From: Pelomonas nitida
Lineage (GTDB): Bacteria; Pseudomonadota; Gammaproteobacteria; Burkholderiales; Burkholderiaceae_C
Assembly: GCF_043555975.1 (NCBI RefSeq)
Contig: NZ_JBIGIA010000020.1
Span: 1 to 64,000, forward strand
DNA: 64,000 bases
Reading direction: 5' to 3'
In this document: one piece after another, positions 53,701 through 64,000 of the stretch
How the letters are laid out: every line of letters begins with the position of its first letter
How positions within the stretch are numbered: the stretch's first letter is position 1
Translations under genes and position numbers: made by a program
Notes under the pieces: model-generated
Told to the model about the DNA's origin: nothing
Database searches by the model: none
Seen by the model: the letters and a program-made list of their open reading frames with translations, nothing else

Positions 53701-54633
53701 ATGCTCACGCTGTTGCTTCTGATCCCGATCGCCGCCGAACACAAACCCCTGCTGCTGGAACGCTTTCGCGTCATCGACGCGCCGGACCCGGCGACGCGCG
53801 CCGCCGCCATCGCCACGCGGGCCGATGAGATCGACCTGGTGCTGACCAATGGCACCGTGGGCTTTAAGGCCGACGAGATCGCCGCGCTGCCGCGCCTGCG
53901 CCTGCTGGCGGCGCTGGGTGTCGGCCATGAAAACCTCGACCTGGCCGCCGCCCGCGCGCGCGGCGTGGCCGTGTGCAACGGGGCCGGCACCAACGACGAC
54001 TGCGTGGCCGACCACGCCCTCGCGCTGCTGCTGGCCAGCGTGCGCGCGCTGCCGCAGCAGGGCGCGGCGCTGCGCGCCGGCATCTGGCGCGACGCGCTGC
54101 CGCTCTTTCCGCACTTCAACCGCCGCCGGCTGGGCATCATCGGCCTGGGCGCCATCGGCCAGAAGATCGCCCGCCGCGCTGCCGCCTTCGGCATGGTCAT
54201 CGGCTATCACAACCGCCAGCCGCGCGCCGATGCAGGCGAGGCGGTCTATTTCGACAGCGTGGCCCGCCTGGCCGCCTGGGCGGACGACCTCGTCGTCGCC
54301 ACGCCCGGCGGCGCCGCCACGCGCCACATCGTCAACGCCGAGGTGCTGACGGCGCTGGGCAGTGGCGGCCATGTCGTCAACGTGGCCCGCGGTAGTTGCG
54401 TCGATACCGCCGCGCTGGCGGCGGCCTTGCGCGACGGCCGCATCGCTGGCGCGGCGCTGGACGTCTACGAAAGCGAACCCCGCCCCCCGGCCGAGCTGGT
54501 CGGGCTGGACAACGTCATCCTCACGCCGCACGTGGCCGGCTGGTCGCCCCAGTCCATCGAAGCCTCGGTCATGAACTTCGTGGCCAACGTCGAGGCGCTC
54601 GCCCGGGGCGAGCCGCTGCCCACGCCGCTCTGA
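53701..54633 (+). CDS. D-2-hydroxyacid dehydrogenase
   Basis: A 310-residue NAD(P)-dependent dehydrogenase of the formate/glycerate dehydrogenase family, reducing 2-oxo acids such as glyoxylate or hydroxypyruvate. Nucleotide motif LGIIGLGAIGQKIARR; catalytic Arg in VNVARGSCVD, Glu in LDVYESEP and His in LTPHVAGWSP. Length and motifs are complete. Exact substrate cannot be read from the sequence. Confidence 0.9.
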   Translation: MLTLLLLIPIAAEHKPLLLERFRVIDAPDPATRAAAIATRADEIDLVLTNGTVGFKADEIAALPRLRLLAALGVGHENLDLAAARARGVAVCNGAGTNDDCVADHALALLLASVRALPQQGAALRAGIWRDALPLFPHFNRRRLGIIGLGAIGQKIARRAAAFGMVIGYHNRQPRADAGEAVYFDSVARLAAWADDLVVATPGGAATRHIVNAEVLTALGSGGHVVNVARGSCVDTAALAAALRDGRIAGAALDVYESEPRPPAELVGLDNVILTPHVAGWSPQSIEASVMNFVANVEALARGEPLPTPL

Positions 54634-54636
54634 GCG

Positions 54637-54867
54637 TTAGCCCTGGCCGCGCCGCTCAACGAGCCGCGTCTCCGCCATGGGCCCGTAGAACCCCCGGCCG
54701 CCGGCGTCCAGCGCGGCCTCGATGGCCCAGCGTGGCAGGGGCTGCGGCAAGCTGGGGTCGGCGGGCGCCGGCAGGCGATCCGGTGACGAGTTGGCGTCGG
54801 CGGCGTGGTCGGCCACGTGCGAGGCTGGCAGGAGGGCAGGGTGCAGGCGGCGGGGTGCGGGTGTCAT
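54637..54867 (-). CDS. Small hypothetical protein
   Basis: A 76-residue frame converging on the dehydrogenase gene three bases from its stop. The N-terminal half is Pro/Ala/His-rich and low in structure; the C-terminal half (WAIEAALDAGGRGFYGPMAE) looks like an ordered helix-turn. CGGAG lies seven bases before the ATG at 54867. No family recognised. It could be a real small protein or a chance frame in G+C-rich DNA. The 205 bases beyond it, up to 55072, show no gene. Confidence 0.4.
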   Translation of the reverse strand: MTPAPRRLHPALLPASHVADHAADANSSPDRLPAPADPSLPQPLPRWAIEAALDAGGRGFYGPMAETRLVERRGQG

Positions 54868-55072
54868 GGCGACGCTCCGGGCAACAGGCTGCATCAACAG
54901 ACGCCAGTCGCCGTTGGGCAGCGACAGGGCACGCGGGCCGGCAGGCCACCACAGCCAGGCCGCACCGTGGCGCCGCGACGTCGGAATAATTCATGCCTTG
55001 TGCCCGGCAGCCGGCGCTCGCTAGATTGGCGCCGTGCGCCACGACCACCACCTCCCGCCCCGCCTCGGCCGC

Positions 55073-55636
55073 TCAGGCGCCGACGTTCTCCGTCAACCTG
55101 ACGAAGCTGCCATCAGACAGCTGCAACCGCACCCACCGCATGCGGCTGCGCTCGATGGGCATCTCCTGGTCGATGGCGGCCTCGGTGTCGAACTCCACGG
55201 CTGCCGGCCCGGGCTCGTACCAACCCAGCTCGTCCAGCCGCGCCTCATGCGCCACGATCTGCGGTGTGGCGTAGCACCACAGCGGGCGGCCGATCAGCGT
55301 CGAGCCTGGCACCCGGCACACCCGCTCGCGCGGGCGGGACAGCGCCAGCAGCCGGTGGCTGAAATCGCAGATCAGGTGCATGGGCGTGCCCGCGCCGGCC
55401 ACCATGCGCGCCAGCGCGAAGTCGGCCGCACTGTCCAGGCGCGCCGCCAGCAGGGCGCGCAAGGCCTGCTGCTCGTGCAGCGACGGCGCCAGCTGCCCGC
55501 TCTCCCAGCGCGACACGGTCGTCTGCGACACGCCCACCATGGTCGCCACCGCCTCCTGCTTGAGGCGCCGCAGCGACCGCCACAGCCGCAGGCTGCGGCC
55601 GATCTGGCGGGTGTCGGGCAAGTGGGCGTGGTTCAT
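55073..55636 (-). CDS. XRE-family transcriptional regulator
   Basis: A 187-residue regulator. An HTH_3 domain occupies about 10-65 (LWRSLRRLKQEAVATMVGVSQTTVSRWESG). The C-terminal 110 residues form a PAS-like or sensory region (LICDFSHRLLALSRP, GSTLIGRPLWCYATP) with no named family. It is divergent from the MFS transporter gene with only 17 bases between starts, which suggests that it controls that gene and itself from one short promoter region. Confidence 0.85.
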   Translation of the reverse strand: MNHAHLPDTRQIGRSLRLWRSLRRLKQEAVATMVGVSQTTVSRWESGQLAPSLHEQQALRALLAARLDSAADFALARMVAGAGTPMHLICDFSHRLLALSRPRERVCRVPGSTLIGRPLWCYATPQIVAHEARLDELGWYEPGPAAVEFDTEAAIDQEMPIERSRMRWVRLQLSDGSFVRLTENVGA

Positions 55637-55653
55637 CCGGGGCGGGCCGCATC

Positions 55654-56847
55654 ATGACGGCGTGGCCGCGCATTTTCGTCTACTACCTGTGCGGTGTTTT
55701 CGCGGCCGCGCAGCTGGGCAAGCTCGCCGCGCTGGCGCCGCTGATCTCGCGTGACCTGCATCTCGGGCTGGCCGCCATGGCCGCGCTGACCTCGCTGCTG
55801 GAGGTGAGCGGGGCGCTGCTGGGGGGGGCGGCGGGCCGTCATCTGCCCCGGTTCGGCCTGCAGCGCGGGCTGGCGTTCGCGATGCTCGCCCTGGCGCTGG
55901 GCGCGGGCGGGGCCGCGCTGGCGCAAGGGGTGCCGCTGGTGACCGTGGCGCGGCTGTGCGAGAGCCTGGGCTACCTCGTCACGGTGGTCGCGGCGCCGGT
56001 GCTGATCGCCACGGCGGCCCCGCCGCAGCGGCAGGCGGCGGCCATGACGCTGTGGAGCACCTTCGTGCCGGTGGGCATGGCTTTCGGCGCGTTTGCCTAT
56101 GCGCAGGCGGCCGGGCTCAGCAACTGGCGCTGGGCACAGGGCCTGAGCGTGGCGGTCGGGCTGGCGCTCGCCGCGGGTCTGCTGGCGATGCAGGCCCACA
56201 CCGAGCGTGCAGCCCCGCAGCCGCCCGCAGGGCCCACACCTGCCCTGCGGCAGCGGACCGGGGCGCCGCTGTGGCTGCTGGTGGCGTCGTTCGGCGTCTA
56301 CGCGCTCGCTGAAGTGGGGCTGCTGGCGCTCATGCCCAGCCTGCTCACGCGTGCCGGGCTGCCACTGGCTGAGGCGGGTGCCTGGACGGCTGCCGCCGCG
56401 CTGGCCAATGTGCCGGCCAGCGTCATCGGCGCACGGCTCACGCGGCGCCCGGGCTTCGTGCCGCGCGCGCTGGTGTTGAGTCTGCTGGTGTCGGGGGCGC
56501 TGTACCCGCTGGCTTTCGCGTTCGGCGCGCCACCCGTGCAACTGGCCGTCGCGGCCGTCCTGACGAATCTTGCGTCTGGCGTGTTTGCCAGCCTCGTCTT
56601 TGCACTGCTGCCGCGCGTGGCCGGCAGCCCCGATCGCCTCAGCCTGGCCAGCGGCCGGCTCACGCAGTTCGGCGCCTCCGGCGCGCTGCTCGGGCCGCCG
56701 CTGATCGGCAGCATCGTTGAACGTGCGGGTTGGCAGGCGGCGGGGGCCACCTGCCTCGCCCTGTCCGCCGTCGCGGCGGGCCTGGCCTGGTTCAGCTCGC
56801 GTCGCCCATCTGCGACTGCAGATAGTTCTGCTCGCCAACCGTGTTGA
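55654..56847 (+). CDS. MFS transporter (exporter-like)
   Basis: A 397-residue inner-membrane protein of the major facilitator superfamily with about 12 hydrophobic segments in two halves, split by a Pro-rich loop (QPPAGPTPAL). It resembles the CynX/NimT or drug-efflux branch; substrate unknown. The adjacent divergent XRE gene is probably its regulator. The 3' end overlaps the converging bacterioferritin gene by 56 bases, an unusual overlap; the last 30 residues, after the final membrane segment, are low-complexity. Confidence 0.85.
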   Translation: MTAWPRIFVYYLCGVFAAAQLGKLAALAPLISRDLHLGLAAMAALTSLLEVSGALLGGAAGRHLPRFGLQRGLAFAMLALALGAGGAALAQGVPLVTVARLCESLGYLVTVVAAPVLIATAAPPQRQAAAMTLWSTFVPVGMAFGAFAYAQAAGLSNWRWAQGLSVAVGLALAAGLLAMQAHTERAAPQPPAGPTPALRQRTGAPLWLLVASFGVYALAEVGLLALMPSLLTRAGLPLAEAGAWTAAAALANVPASVIGARLTRRPGFVPRALVLSLLVSGALYPLAFAFGAPPVQLAVAAVLTNLASGVFASLVFALLPRVAGSPDRLSLASGRLTQFGASGALLGPPLIGSIVERAGWQAAGATCLALSAVAAGLAWFSSRRPSATADSSARQPC

Positions 56848-57268
56848 CCAGCTCCAGCTGGGTCTCGAGGTGGTCGATGTGCTCCTCGGTGTCGTCCAGG
56901 ATCTGCACGAACAGCTCGCGGGAGACGTAATCACGCACTTGCTCGCAGTAGGCGACGGCGTCCTTCAGGTGCTGGTGCGAGGCCTTCTCGATGATCAGGT
57001 CGCAGCGCATCGTCTCGACGGCGTTCTCGCCGATGTAGAGCTTGCCGAGGTCCTGCAGGTTGGGCAGCCCCTCCAGCGTCAGCACGCGCTCGATGAGCTT
57101 GTCGGCGTGCTTCATCTCCTCGATGGACTCCTCGTACTCGTGCTTGGCCATCTTCATCAGGCCCCAGTTCTTCAGCATGCGGGCGTGCAGGAAATACTGG
57201 TTGATGGCCGTCAGTTCCAGCTTGAGCTGCGCGTTCAGGTGGACGAGGACTTGTGGATCGCCTTGCAT
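56792..57268 (-). CDS. bfr: Bacterioferritin
   Basis: A 158-residue haem-containing ferritin that stores iron as a 24-mer. Ferroxidase ligands are visible: Glu in LNAQLKLELTAINQY, Glu/His in YEESIEEMKHADKLIER, and the later Glu and Glu-His in DDTEEHIDHLETQ. Met in IEEMKHAD is the inter-subunit haem ligand, and GLPNLQDLGKL is the family signature. It is divergent from its ferredoxin partner gene bfd, with a Fur-box-like site in the 106-base gap. Confidence 0.95.
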   Translation of the reverse strand: MQGDPQVLVHLNAQLKLELTAINQYFLHARMLKNWGLMKMAKHEYEESIEEMKHADKLIERVLTLEGLPNLQDLGKLYIGENAVETMRCDLIIEKASHQHLKDAVAYCEQVRDYVSRELFVQILDDTEEHIDHLETQLELVNTVGEQNYLQSQMGDAS

Positions 57269-57339
57269 GGGAATTCCAGGTTCGTGAAGTTAGGCGCGAG
57301 TATCCCCAGCGAAAGCCCCTCAGCAAAACCGCTCTTTTT

Positions 57340-57361
57340 GCAAATGAGACAGATTCGCATT
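57340..57361. promoter_or_regulatory. Fur-box-like site between bfr and bfd
   Basis: GCAAATGAGACAGATTCGCA followed by TT is an imperfect inverted repeat of the Fur type: AAATGAGA on the left and TCGCATT on the right, 13-14 bases before the bfd start. Iron repression of bfd is established in related bacteria. The match is by eye, not scored. Confidence 0.55.
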
Positions 57362-57374
57362 AGACTTCCGTCCC

Positions 57375-57596
57375 ATGATTGTCTGTGTCTGCCACCGTAT
57401 CTCCGATCGCGACATCGCGATTGCCGCGTCCAGCGGCTGCCCGGATTTCGAGACCCTGCAGGATGACCTGCGGGTGGCGACGGCCTGTGGTGCCTGCCGG
57501 GATTGCGCTTGCGAAGTGTTCGACGAGAGCCGCATCAAGGGCGGTGCGCGGGCGCGCAACGCAGCGGTCGCCGTGCCGATGCTGATGCCGGCCTGA
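57375..57596 (+). CDS. bfd: Bacterioferritin-associated [2Fe-2S] ferredoxin
   Basis: A 73-residue BFD-domain protein with the cluster ligands C4, C6, C38 and C41 (MIVCVCHRIS and ATACGACRDC). It binds bacterioferritin and passes electrons to release stored iron as Fe2+. The basic C-terminal tail is slightly longer than in E. coli Bfd. It is divergent from bfr and preceded by a Fur-box-like site, so it should rise on iron starvation. Confidence 0.92.
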   Translation: MIVCVCHRISDRDIAIAASSGCPDFETLQDDLRVATACGACRDCACEVFDESRIKGGARARNAAVAVPMLMPA

Positions 57597-57669
57597 ACGC
57601 CCGGCGAGCGGCTCGCTCAGGGAAACGCCCACGGGGCAGGCCGTGAACAGGCCCTAGAATCCACGCCTA

Positions 57670-57696
57670 GGCGCCAGGCAATGGCGCCATTTTTTT
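57670..57696 (+). terminator. Intrinsic terminator after bfd
   Basis: GGCGCCA (57670-57676) and TGGCGCC (57682-57688) form a 7-bp stem with a 5-base loop, followed by A and seven T. It lies 74 bases after bfd and 80 bases before the cold-shock gene. It most likely ends bfd; alternatively it belongs to the cold-shock leader as a temperature-sensitive attenuator. Confidence 0.7.
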
Positions 57697-57776
57697 GTTG
57701 GTCCTCCCGCGGTTGTTGTGTTTTGCGCAGCTTCTTCAGGCTGGGCCACACAGCACGACAACTGCAAGGAAATTTC

Positions 57777-57992
57777 ATGAGCACCCAGCAGACCGGCATC
57801 GTCAAATGGTTTGACGACGGCAAGGGCTACGGCTTCATCACCCCGGCCGACGGCAGCAAGGACCTCTTCGCTCACCACAGCGAAATCAAGAACAACGGCG
57901 GCTTCCGCACGCTGGCTGAAGGCGCCCAGGTCGAATTCGAAGTGAAGCAGGGCCCCAAGGGCCTGCAGGCCTCGAACATCCGCGCGCTGTAA
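57777..57992 (+). CDS. Cold-shock protein (CspA family)
   Basis: A 71-residue nucleic-acid-binding OB-fold protein. RNP1 is visible as KGYGFITP and RNP2 as DLFAHHSEI (usually VFVHFS; here AHHS). It acts as an RNA chaperone. The ATG at 57777 has AAGGA seven bases upstream; an upstream ATG in the same frame would add a non-homologous leader. An A/T-rich stretch of 80 bases precedes it and a classical terminator follows. Confidence 0.95.
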   Translation: MSTQQTGIVKWFDDGKGYGFITPADGSKDLFAHHSEIKNNGGFRTLAEGAQVEFEVKQGPKGLQASNIRAL

Positions 57993-58017
57993 TTCACGCC
58001 CGGCTCCACGCCTAGAG

Positions 58018-58042
58018 CCCGCGCCTTGCGCGGGCTTTGTGC
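58018..58042 (+). terminator. Intrinsic terminator after the cold-shock gene
   Basis: AGCCCGCGC (58018-58026) pairs with GCGCGGGCT (58030-58038) around a CTT loop, followed by TTGTGCTTT. It lies 25 bases past the stop codon. Confidence 0.8.
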
Positions 58043-58076
58043 TTTCTGGGGGCCGTCCACCGACAATCGCCGTCTT

Positions 58077-60374
<2,298 letters not shown>

Positions 60375-60479
60375 CCGTCGGGGGCGGGCTTATTGCCCGC
60401 AAGCCCGATGGCGACGGCGCAGCGGATGCACTACGCTTGCGTGTCCCGACCGACGGGCACGCTGCGCCGCCCCCGCCTC

Positions 60480-62693
60480 ATGCATAAACCAGCGCCTGCT
60501 GACGACGACCTGCTCGAACTGCTCGACGAGCCCGAGCATGGGGACCTGGATCACCGTCTGCAAGACCGCCCCTGGCGGATCCTGATCGTCGATGACGACA
60601 GTGACGTCCACAAGGCGACCGAACTGGCCATGCAGGGCCTGACGGTCGAAGGGCAGCCGCTGGTCTTCCTGCACGCCACGTCGGCCGCCCAGGCCCGTCA
60701 GATGCTGGCCAGCGAAGCCGGCCTCGCCGTCGTGCTGCTGGACGTCGTCATGGAGAGCGAGGACGCCGGCCTGCAACTGGTGCGCCACATCCGCGAAGAG
60801 CTGCGCCTGAACGCGCTGCGCATCGTGCTGCGCACCGGCCAGCCCGGCTACGCCCCCGAGATCGAGACGGTGCAGGCCTATGACATCAACGACTACAAGA
60901 CCAAGTCGGAGCTGACGCGCACGCGGCTCTACACGGTGCTGACCGCCGCCGTGCGCTCCTACCGCCAGATCTGCGCGCTGGAAGCCAACCGTCGCGGGCT
61001 GGAGATGATCGTCGAGAGCAGCACCTCGTTGTCGCGCATGCGCGGGCTGAGCCGCTTCGCCGAAGGCGTGGTCACGCAGCTGTGTGCGCTGCTGGGCATC
61101 CTGCCCGAGGGGCTGGTGTGCGCCCAGGTGGACGGCGAGGCGGCGAGCGAGGTGCGCATCGTCGCGGCGGCCGGTCAGTACAGCGGCCTCATCGACCGGC
61201 CACTGGCCCAGGTGCGCGTCCCCACCGTGCGGGAGCGGCTGGAGCGCTGCCTGCAGGAGCGGCACAGCCTCTACGACGACGGCACGGTGCTGTACTTCGG
61301 GCTCGGCCAGGGCCGCGCGATGGCGGCGCTGGTGGATGTGGGGCGCGAGCTCGGCGAGCTCGACCAGCAGCTGCTGCGCGCGTTCTGCTCCAACATCGCC
61401 GTCGGGTTCGAAAACGTCATCCTCTACAGCCAGCTGCTGGACCAGGCCTACAACGACCCGCTGCTGCGGCTGCCCAACCGCAACCGCTTCGTCGAGCTGC
61501 TCGACAAGAACCTGAAGGACCCGCAGGGCGTCACGCTGGCGCTGATCGACATCGACGATTTCTCCGACATCAACGATGCCTTCGGCCACCACTTCGGCGA
61601 CCAGGTGCTGCAGGCCGTCGTGCAGCGGCTCGGCGACACATTGGGCCTGAGCACCGCGATGGCCCGCGTCGGCGCCGACACCTTCGGCGTGCTGGGCGAG
61701 CATGCCAAGGTCTGCCCGGAAAGCGTGCGGGTCGTCTTCGCCGAGCCGTTTGTCGTGGCCGGCGAGCGGCTGCAGCTGTCGGCCACCACCGGGCTGGTGC
61801 GGCTGGGCGAGTCCACGGCCGTCGGCTCGGAGCTGCTGCTGGATGCACAGATCGCGCTCAAGCGCGCCAAGCAGCACCAGCGCGGGTCATCCCAATATTT
61901 CTCCGCGGCCATGGGCAGCGATGCCCGTGAGCGCTTCAAGCTGCTCAAGGGCCTGCGCACCGGCTTCGAGGAGAGCCAGCTCTTCGTCGTCTACCAGCCG
62001 CAGGTGGACCTGGCCAGCGGCGCCGTCATCGGCGCCGAGGCGCTGCTGCGCTGGCGCACGGCCGAGAGCCGCTTCGTTGCGCCCGATCAGTTCATTCCGC
62101 TGGCCGAGCAGAGTGGCTTGATCATCCCCATCGGCGAATTCGTCGTGCGCACGGCCTGCCAGCAGCTGGCCAAGCTGCGCCGGCTGGGGCACGACGATTT
62201 CCGCATGGCCGTCAACATCTCGATGGCGCAGTTCCGCCACCCGGGGTTTCTCGACATGCTGTCGCGCGCGCTGAAGGATGCCGGCGTCGAGGGCCGGCAC
62301 ATGGAGCTCGAAATCACCGAGTCGATGGCCATGGACGATGCCGAGCTCGTGCTGCGCGTGCTGGCCGACATCAAGCGGCTGGGTTTCGGTGTCGCCATCG
62401 ACGACTTCGGCACCGGCTTCTCGTCTCTGAGCCAGCTGCGCCAGCTGCAGGTGGACCGGCTGAAGATCGACCGGGCCTTCGTGCATGAGGCGCAGTCCTC
62501 GACGGCGGGCTCCACGATTGCGCAGATGGTCGTCAACCTCGGGCACGGCCTGGGGCTGACCGTCATCGCCGAAGGCATCGAGACCGAGGAACAGCGCCAG
62601 TACCTCATCGGCCTGGGCTGCCACGAGGGCCAGGGCTGGCTGTTCGCCAAGCCCATGCCGGCGGATCAGCTCGAGGCCTGGCTGAAGAAATGA
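60480..62693 (+). CDS. Receiver-DUF3369-GGDEF-EAL cyclic-di-GMP phosphodiesterase
   Basis: A 737-residue cytosolic signalling protein. The receiver domain (about 32-165) has ILIVDDDSDVH, LLDVVME and K in YKTKSEL. A DUF3369 (GAF-like) region follows (about 175-320). The GGDEF-like domain (about 330-470) has VGADTFGVLG in place of GGDEF, so diguanylate cyclase activity is not expected. The EAL domain (about 480-735) keeps GAEALLRWR, LEITESMAM, DDFGTGFSSL, KIDRAFVHE and EGIETEEQ, so phosphodiesterase activity is likely. Phosphorylation by an unlinked kinase would control c-di-GMP breakdown. ATG at 60480 fits the domain start. Confidence 0.92.
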   Translation: MHKPAPADDDLLELLDEPEHGDLDHRLQDRPWRILIVDDDSDVHKATELAMQGLTVEGQPLVFLHATSAAQARQMLASEAGLAVVLLDVVMESEDAGLQLVRHIREELRLNALRIVLRTGQPGYAPEIETVQAYDINDYKTKSELTRTRLYTVLTAAVRSYRQICALEANRRGLEMIVESSTSLSRMRGLSRFAEGVVTQLCALLGILPEGLVCAQVDGEAASEVRIVAAAGQYSGLIDRPLAQVRVPTVRERLERCLQERHSLYDDGTVLYFGLGQGRAMAALVDVGRELGELDQQLLRAFCSNIAVGFENVILYSQLLDQAYNDPLLRLPNRNRFVELLDKNLKDPQGVTLALIDIDDFSDINDAFGHHFGDQVLQAVVQRLGDTLGLSTAMARVGADTFGVLGEHAKVCPESVRVVFAEPFVVAGERLQLSATTGLVRLGESTAVGSELLLDAQIALKRAKQHQRGSSQYFSAAMGSDARERFKLLKGLRTGFEESQLFVVYQPQVDLASGAVIGAEALLRWRTAESRFVAPDQFIPLAEQSGLIIPIGEFVVRTACQQLAKLRRLGHDDFRMAVNISMAQFRHPGFLDMLSRALKDAGVEGRHMELEITESMAMDDAELVLRVLADIKRLGFGVAIDDFGTGFSSLSQLRQLQVDRLKIDRAFVHEAQSSTAGSTIAQMVVNLGHGLGLTVIAEGIETEEQRQYLIGLGCHEGQGWLFAKPMPADQLEAWLKK

Positions 62694-62695
62694 CG

Positions 62696-62909
62696 CCCCT
62701 CGCCCAATGCGCCGCGCTGAACGCGGGCGTATTGGACGGTCTTGCAGACCGCGCAGCCGGCAGAGCGGCCGCTCTTCGGCAGGCACAACAAGTCCTCAGG
62801 ACTTGATGTGTCCGGCCTCAGCCCCCGAGGGGACGGCGATGCTCGCAGCATTGAGCTGCTCGCACATCGCCCGACGGGCCGGCTTGGGGCGGCCCGGCGC
62901 TCGGCCCGA
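62696..62909 (+). repeat. Dispersed structured intergenic element, copy D
   Basis: The copy starts two bases after the EAL-gene stop with GCCCCTCGCCC and runs to TCGGCCCGA, in the same orientation relative to the upstream gene as copies A-C, though those lie on the other strand. About 75 extra bases, including two small hairpins around 62745-62800, are inserted before the conserved GGGACGGCGATGC core. The core stem (about 62835-62875) is less perfect than in copy C. It separates converging genes. Confidence 0.7.
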
Positions 62910-62923
62910 ATGCAACGGCTGGC

Positions 62924-63631
62924 TTAGCCCGCCGGCGCCTCCAGCCGGTAGCCCATGCCGCGCACCGTGTGGATCAGCGGCCTCGGGTGGCCATCGTCGA
63001 TCTTGGCGCGCAGTCGGCGGATGAACACGTCCACCACGTTGGTGAGCGGGTCCTCGTGCGTGCCCCAGACCGTGGACAGGATGCGTTCGCGGCTGAACAG
63101 GCGGCCCGGTGCGCTCATCAGCAGCTCCAACAATGCCAGCTCCCGCGCGGTCAGCGTCAGCGCCTGGCCATTGCGGCTGGCACGCATCTGCGTGCGGTCG
63201 AAGACGAGATCGTCCACCACCAGCTGTGCCGCGCGCACCGGCCCCAGCCCGCGGCCGCGCCGCGCCAACGCCTCGATGCGGGCCAGCAGCTCCTCGAACT
63301 CGAAGGGCTTGACGAGATAGTCGTCTGCGCCGGTGCGCAGCCCCGTCACGCGGTCCTCCAGCGAGCCCAGGGCCGTCAGCATCAGGATCGGCAGCCCCAC
63401 GCCGGCGGCGCGCAGCGTCTGGCAGACCTCCAGGCCGTTCATGCCCGGCAGCATCAGGTCCAGCAACATCAGCGCGTCTTCGGCATCGGGGCCCCGGCCC
63501 CAGGCATCCTGGGCGGCCGCCAGCGCTTGCGGCCCGGTGCTCGCCAACTGCACGTGATAGCCCTCGGCCCGCAGGCCGCGTTCCAGGAACGCGGCGATGC
63601 GGGCATCGTCCTCGGCGACGATGAGCTTCAT
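62924..63631 (-). CDS. OmpR/PhoB-family response regulator
   Basis: A 235-residue regulator: receiver domain (about 1-115; IVAEDDARI, LLDLMLPGMNG, DDYLVKPFEF) and C-terminal winged-helix DNA-binding domain (about 135-230; LTARELALLELLMSAPGR, NVVDVFIRRLRAKI, HTVRGMGYRL). It overlaps the kinase gene upstream by four bases (63628-63631), so they form one two-component unit. The target genes cannot be told from the sequence; QseB/TctD/CopR-like systems are closest in pattern. Confidence 0.93.
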   Translation of the reverse strand: MKLIVAEDDARIAAFLERGLRAEGYHVQLASTGPQALAAAQDAWGRGPDAEDALMLLDLMLPGMNGLEVCQTLRAAGVGLPILMLTALGSLEDRVTGLRTGADDYLVKPFEFEELLARIEALARRGRGLGPVRAAQLVVDDLVFDRTQMRASRNGQALTLTARELALLELLMSAPGRLFSRERILSTVWGTHEDPLTNVVDVFIRRLRAKIDDGHPRPLIHTVRGMGYRLEAPAG

Positions 63632-64000
63632 GCGGGCGCCCCGGCGCAAAGCGGCAGCGTGACGGTGGCCACCGTGCCGCCACCCGGGCGCGGCGCCAGG
63701 CGGATGCTGCCGTCATGGCCACGCGCGAGCGCCTGGGCGATGGCCAGGCCCAGGCCGCTGCCGTCGGCGCGGTGACGGCGAGCCCGCTCGCTGCGCCAGC
63801 GGTGTTCGAACACGCGGTCCAGATCCTCGGGCGCCAGCCCGATGCCTTCATCCTCGATGCGGATCTCCGCGCAGCCCGGCGCGTCGCCCGTGACGCGCAC
63901 GCTCACCCGCACCGTGCCCTGCGGGTGCGAGTAGCGCACGGCGTTGTCCATCAGCACCATCAGCAACTGCCGCAGGCGCTGCGCGTCGCCACGCAGCGGC
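63628..64000 (-). CDS. Sensor histidine kinase, C-terminal part (cut by window edge)
   Basis: The last 123 residues of a histidine kinase run off the window end. The frame is open to base 64000 and includes RLRQLLMVLMDNAVRYS (N-box), IRIEDEGIGLAPED (G1), RVFEHRWRSER (F-box region) and GSGLGLAIAQALARG (G2). These are a complete HATPase_c core. The sensor and dimerisation domains lie outside. It partners the OmpR-type regulator that it overlaps. Confidence 0.9.
   Translation of the reverse strand, partial: PLRGDAQRLRQLLMVLMDNAVRYSHPQGTVRVSVRVTGDAPGCAEIRIEDEGIGLAPEDLDRVFEHRWRSERARRHRADGSGLGLAIAQALARGHDGSIRLAPRPGGGTVATVTLPLCAGAPA

Overview
The window is chromosomal DNA of a high-G+C (roughly 70%) betaproteobacterium. 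Gene content points to the Burkholderiales, near Roseateles, Pelomonas, Mitsuaria or Rubrivivax: an MHFG-type PEP-CTERM protein, TIGR03643 and DUF3565 proteins, a type I L-arabinose pathway and a large plant-polysaccharide locus. This placement is an inference from content; no rRNA or tRNA gene was seen.

Layout. 1-1.4 kb: abutting transposase genes (IS3 OrfA start, IS630-like). 1.8-4.8 kb: LytS-type kinase, LytTR regulator, secreted GIN-domain protein, SlyX. 5-9.1 kb: a dGTPase homologue lacking its metal ligands, a cupin, RecQ and a DUF3565 protein. 9.1-13.1 kb: a small secreted protein and a giant protein that reads as a DyP peroxidase fused to a cytochrome P450. 13.2-16 kb: a lower-G+C accessory patch with two unrecognised proteins and REP/RAYT-type debris. 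16-20.1 kb: secreted pectate lyase, an unknown anchored protein and a secreted DRGH nuclease. 20.6-24.9 kb: two consecutive genes with class III cyclase domains, one fused to AAA and TPR regions. 25-29.9 kb: a second small LPRVV-repeat protein, UvrA, a PEP-CTERM protein and a lone receiver.

29.9-47.7 kb is one long minus-strand L-arabinan/arabinose locus. In transcription order it holds a TonB-dependent receptor, a GH43 fragment, L-arabinonate dehydratase, alpha-ketoglutarate semialdehyde dehydrogenase, GH51, GH43 and GH127 arabinosidases, and a YtfQ-YtfR-YtfT-YjfF sugar ABC importer. The glycosidases release arabinose outside the cytoplasm, the receptor and importer bring it in, and the dehydratase and dehydrogenase supply two steps toward 2-oxoglutarate. 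The arabinose dehydrogenase, lactonase and 2-keto-3-deoxyarabinonate dehydratase are not in the window.

48-64 kb is mostly housekeeping: a TIGR03643 protein, an alpha/beta hydrolase overlapping a second RecQ-like helicase, an M13 peptidase, a YdeI-like protein, a 2-hydroxyacid dehydrogenase, an XRE regulator divergent from an MFS exporter, bacterioferritin divergent from its ferredoxin around a Fur-box-like site, a cold-shock protein, a YgiQ radical SAM protein, a REC-GGDEF-EAL protein and an OmpR-type two-component pair cut by the window end.

The most unusual items are: (1) the DyP-P450 fusion; (2) a dispersed intergenic element, four copies here, each starting directly after a stop codon in the same orientation to the upstream gene and carrying a hairpin with compensatory changes; (3) the dGTPase homologue with every metal-binding motif replaced; and (4) a family of tiny secreted proteins built from QLPRVVI repeats.
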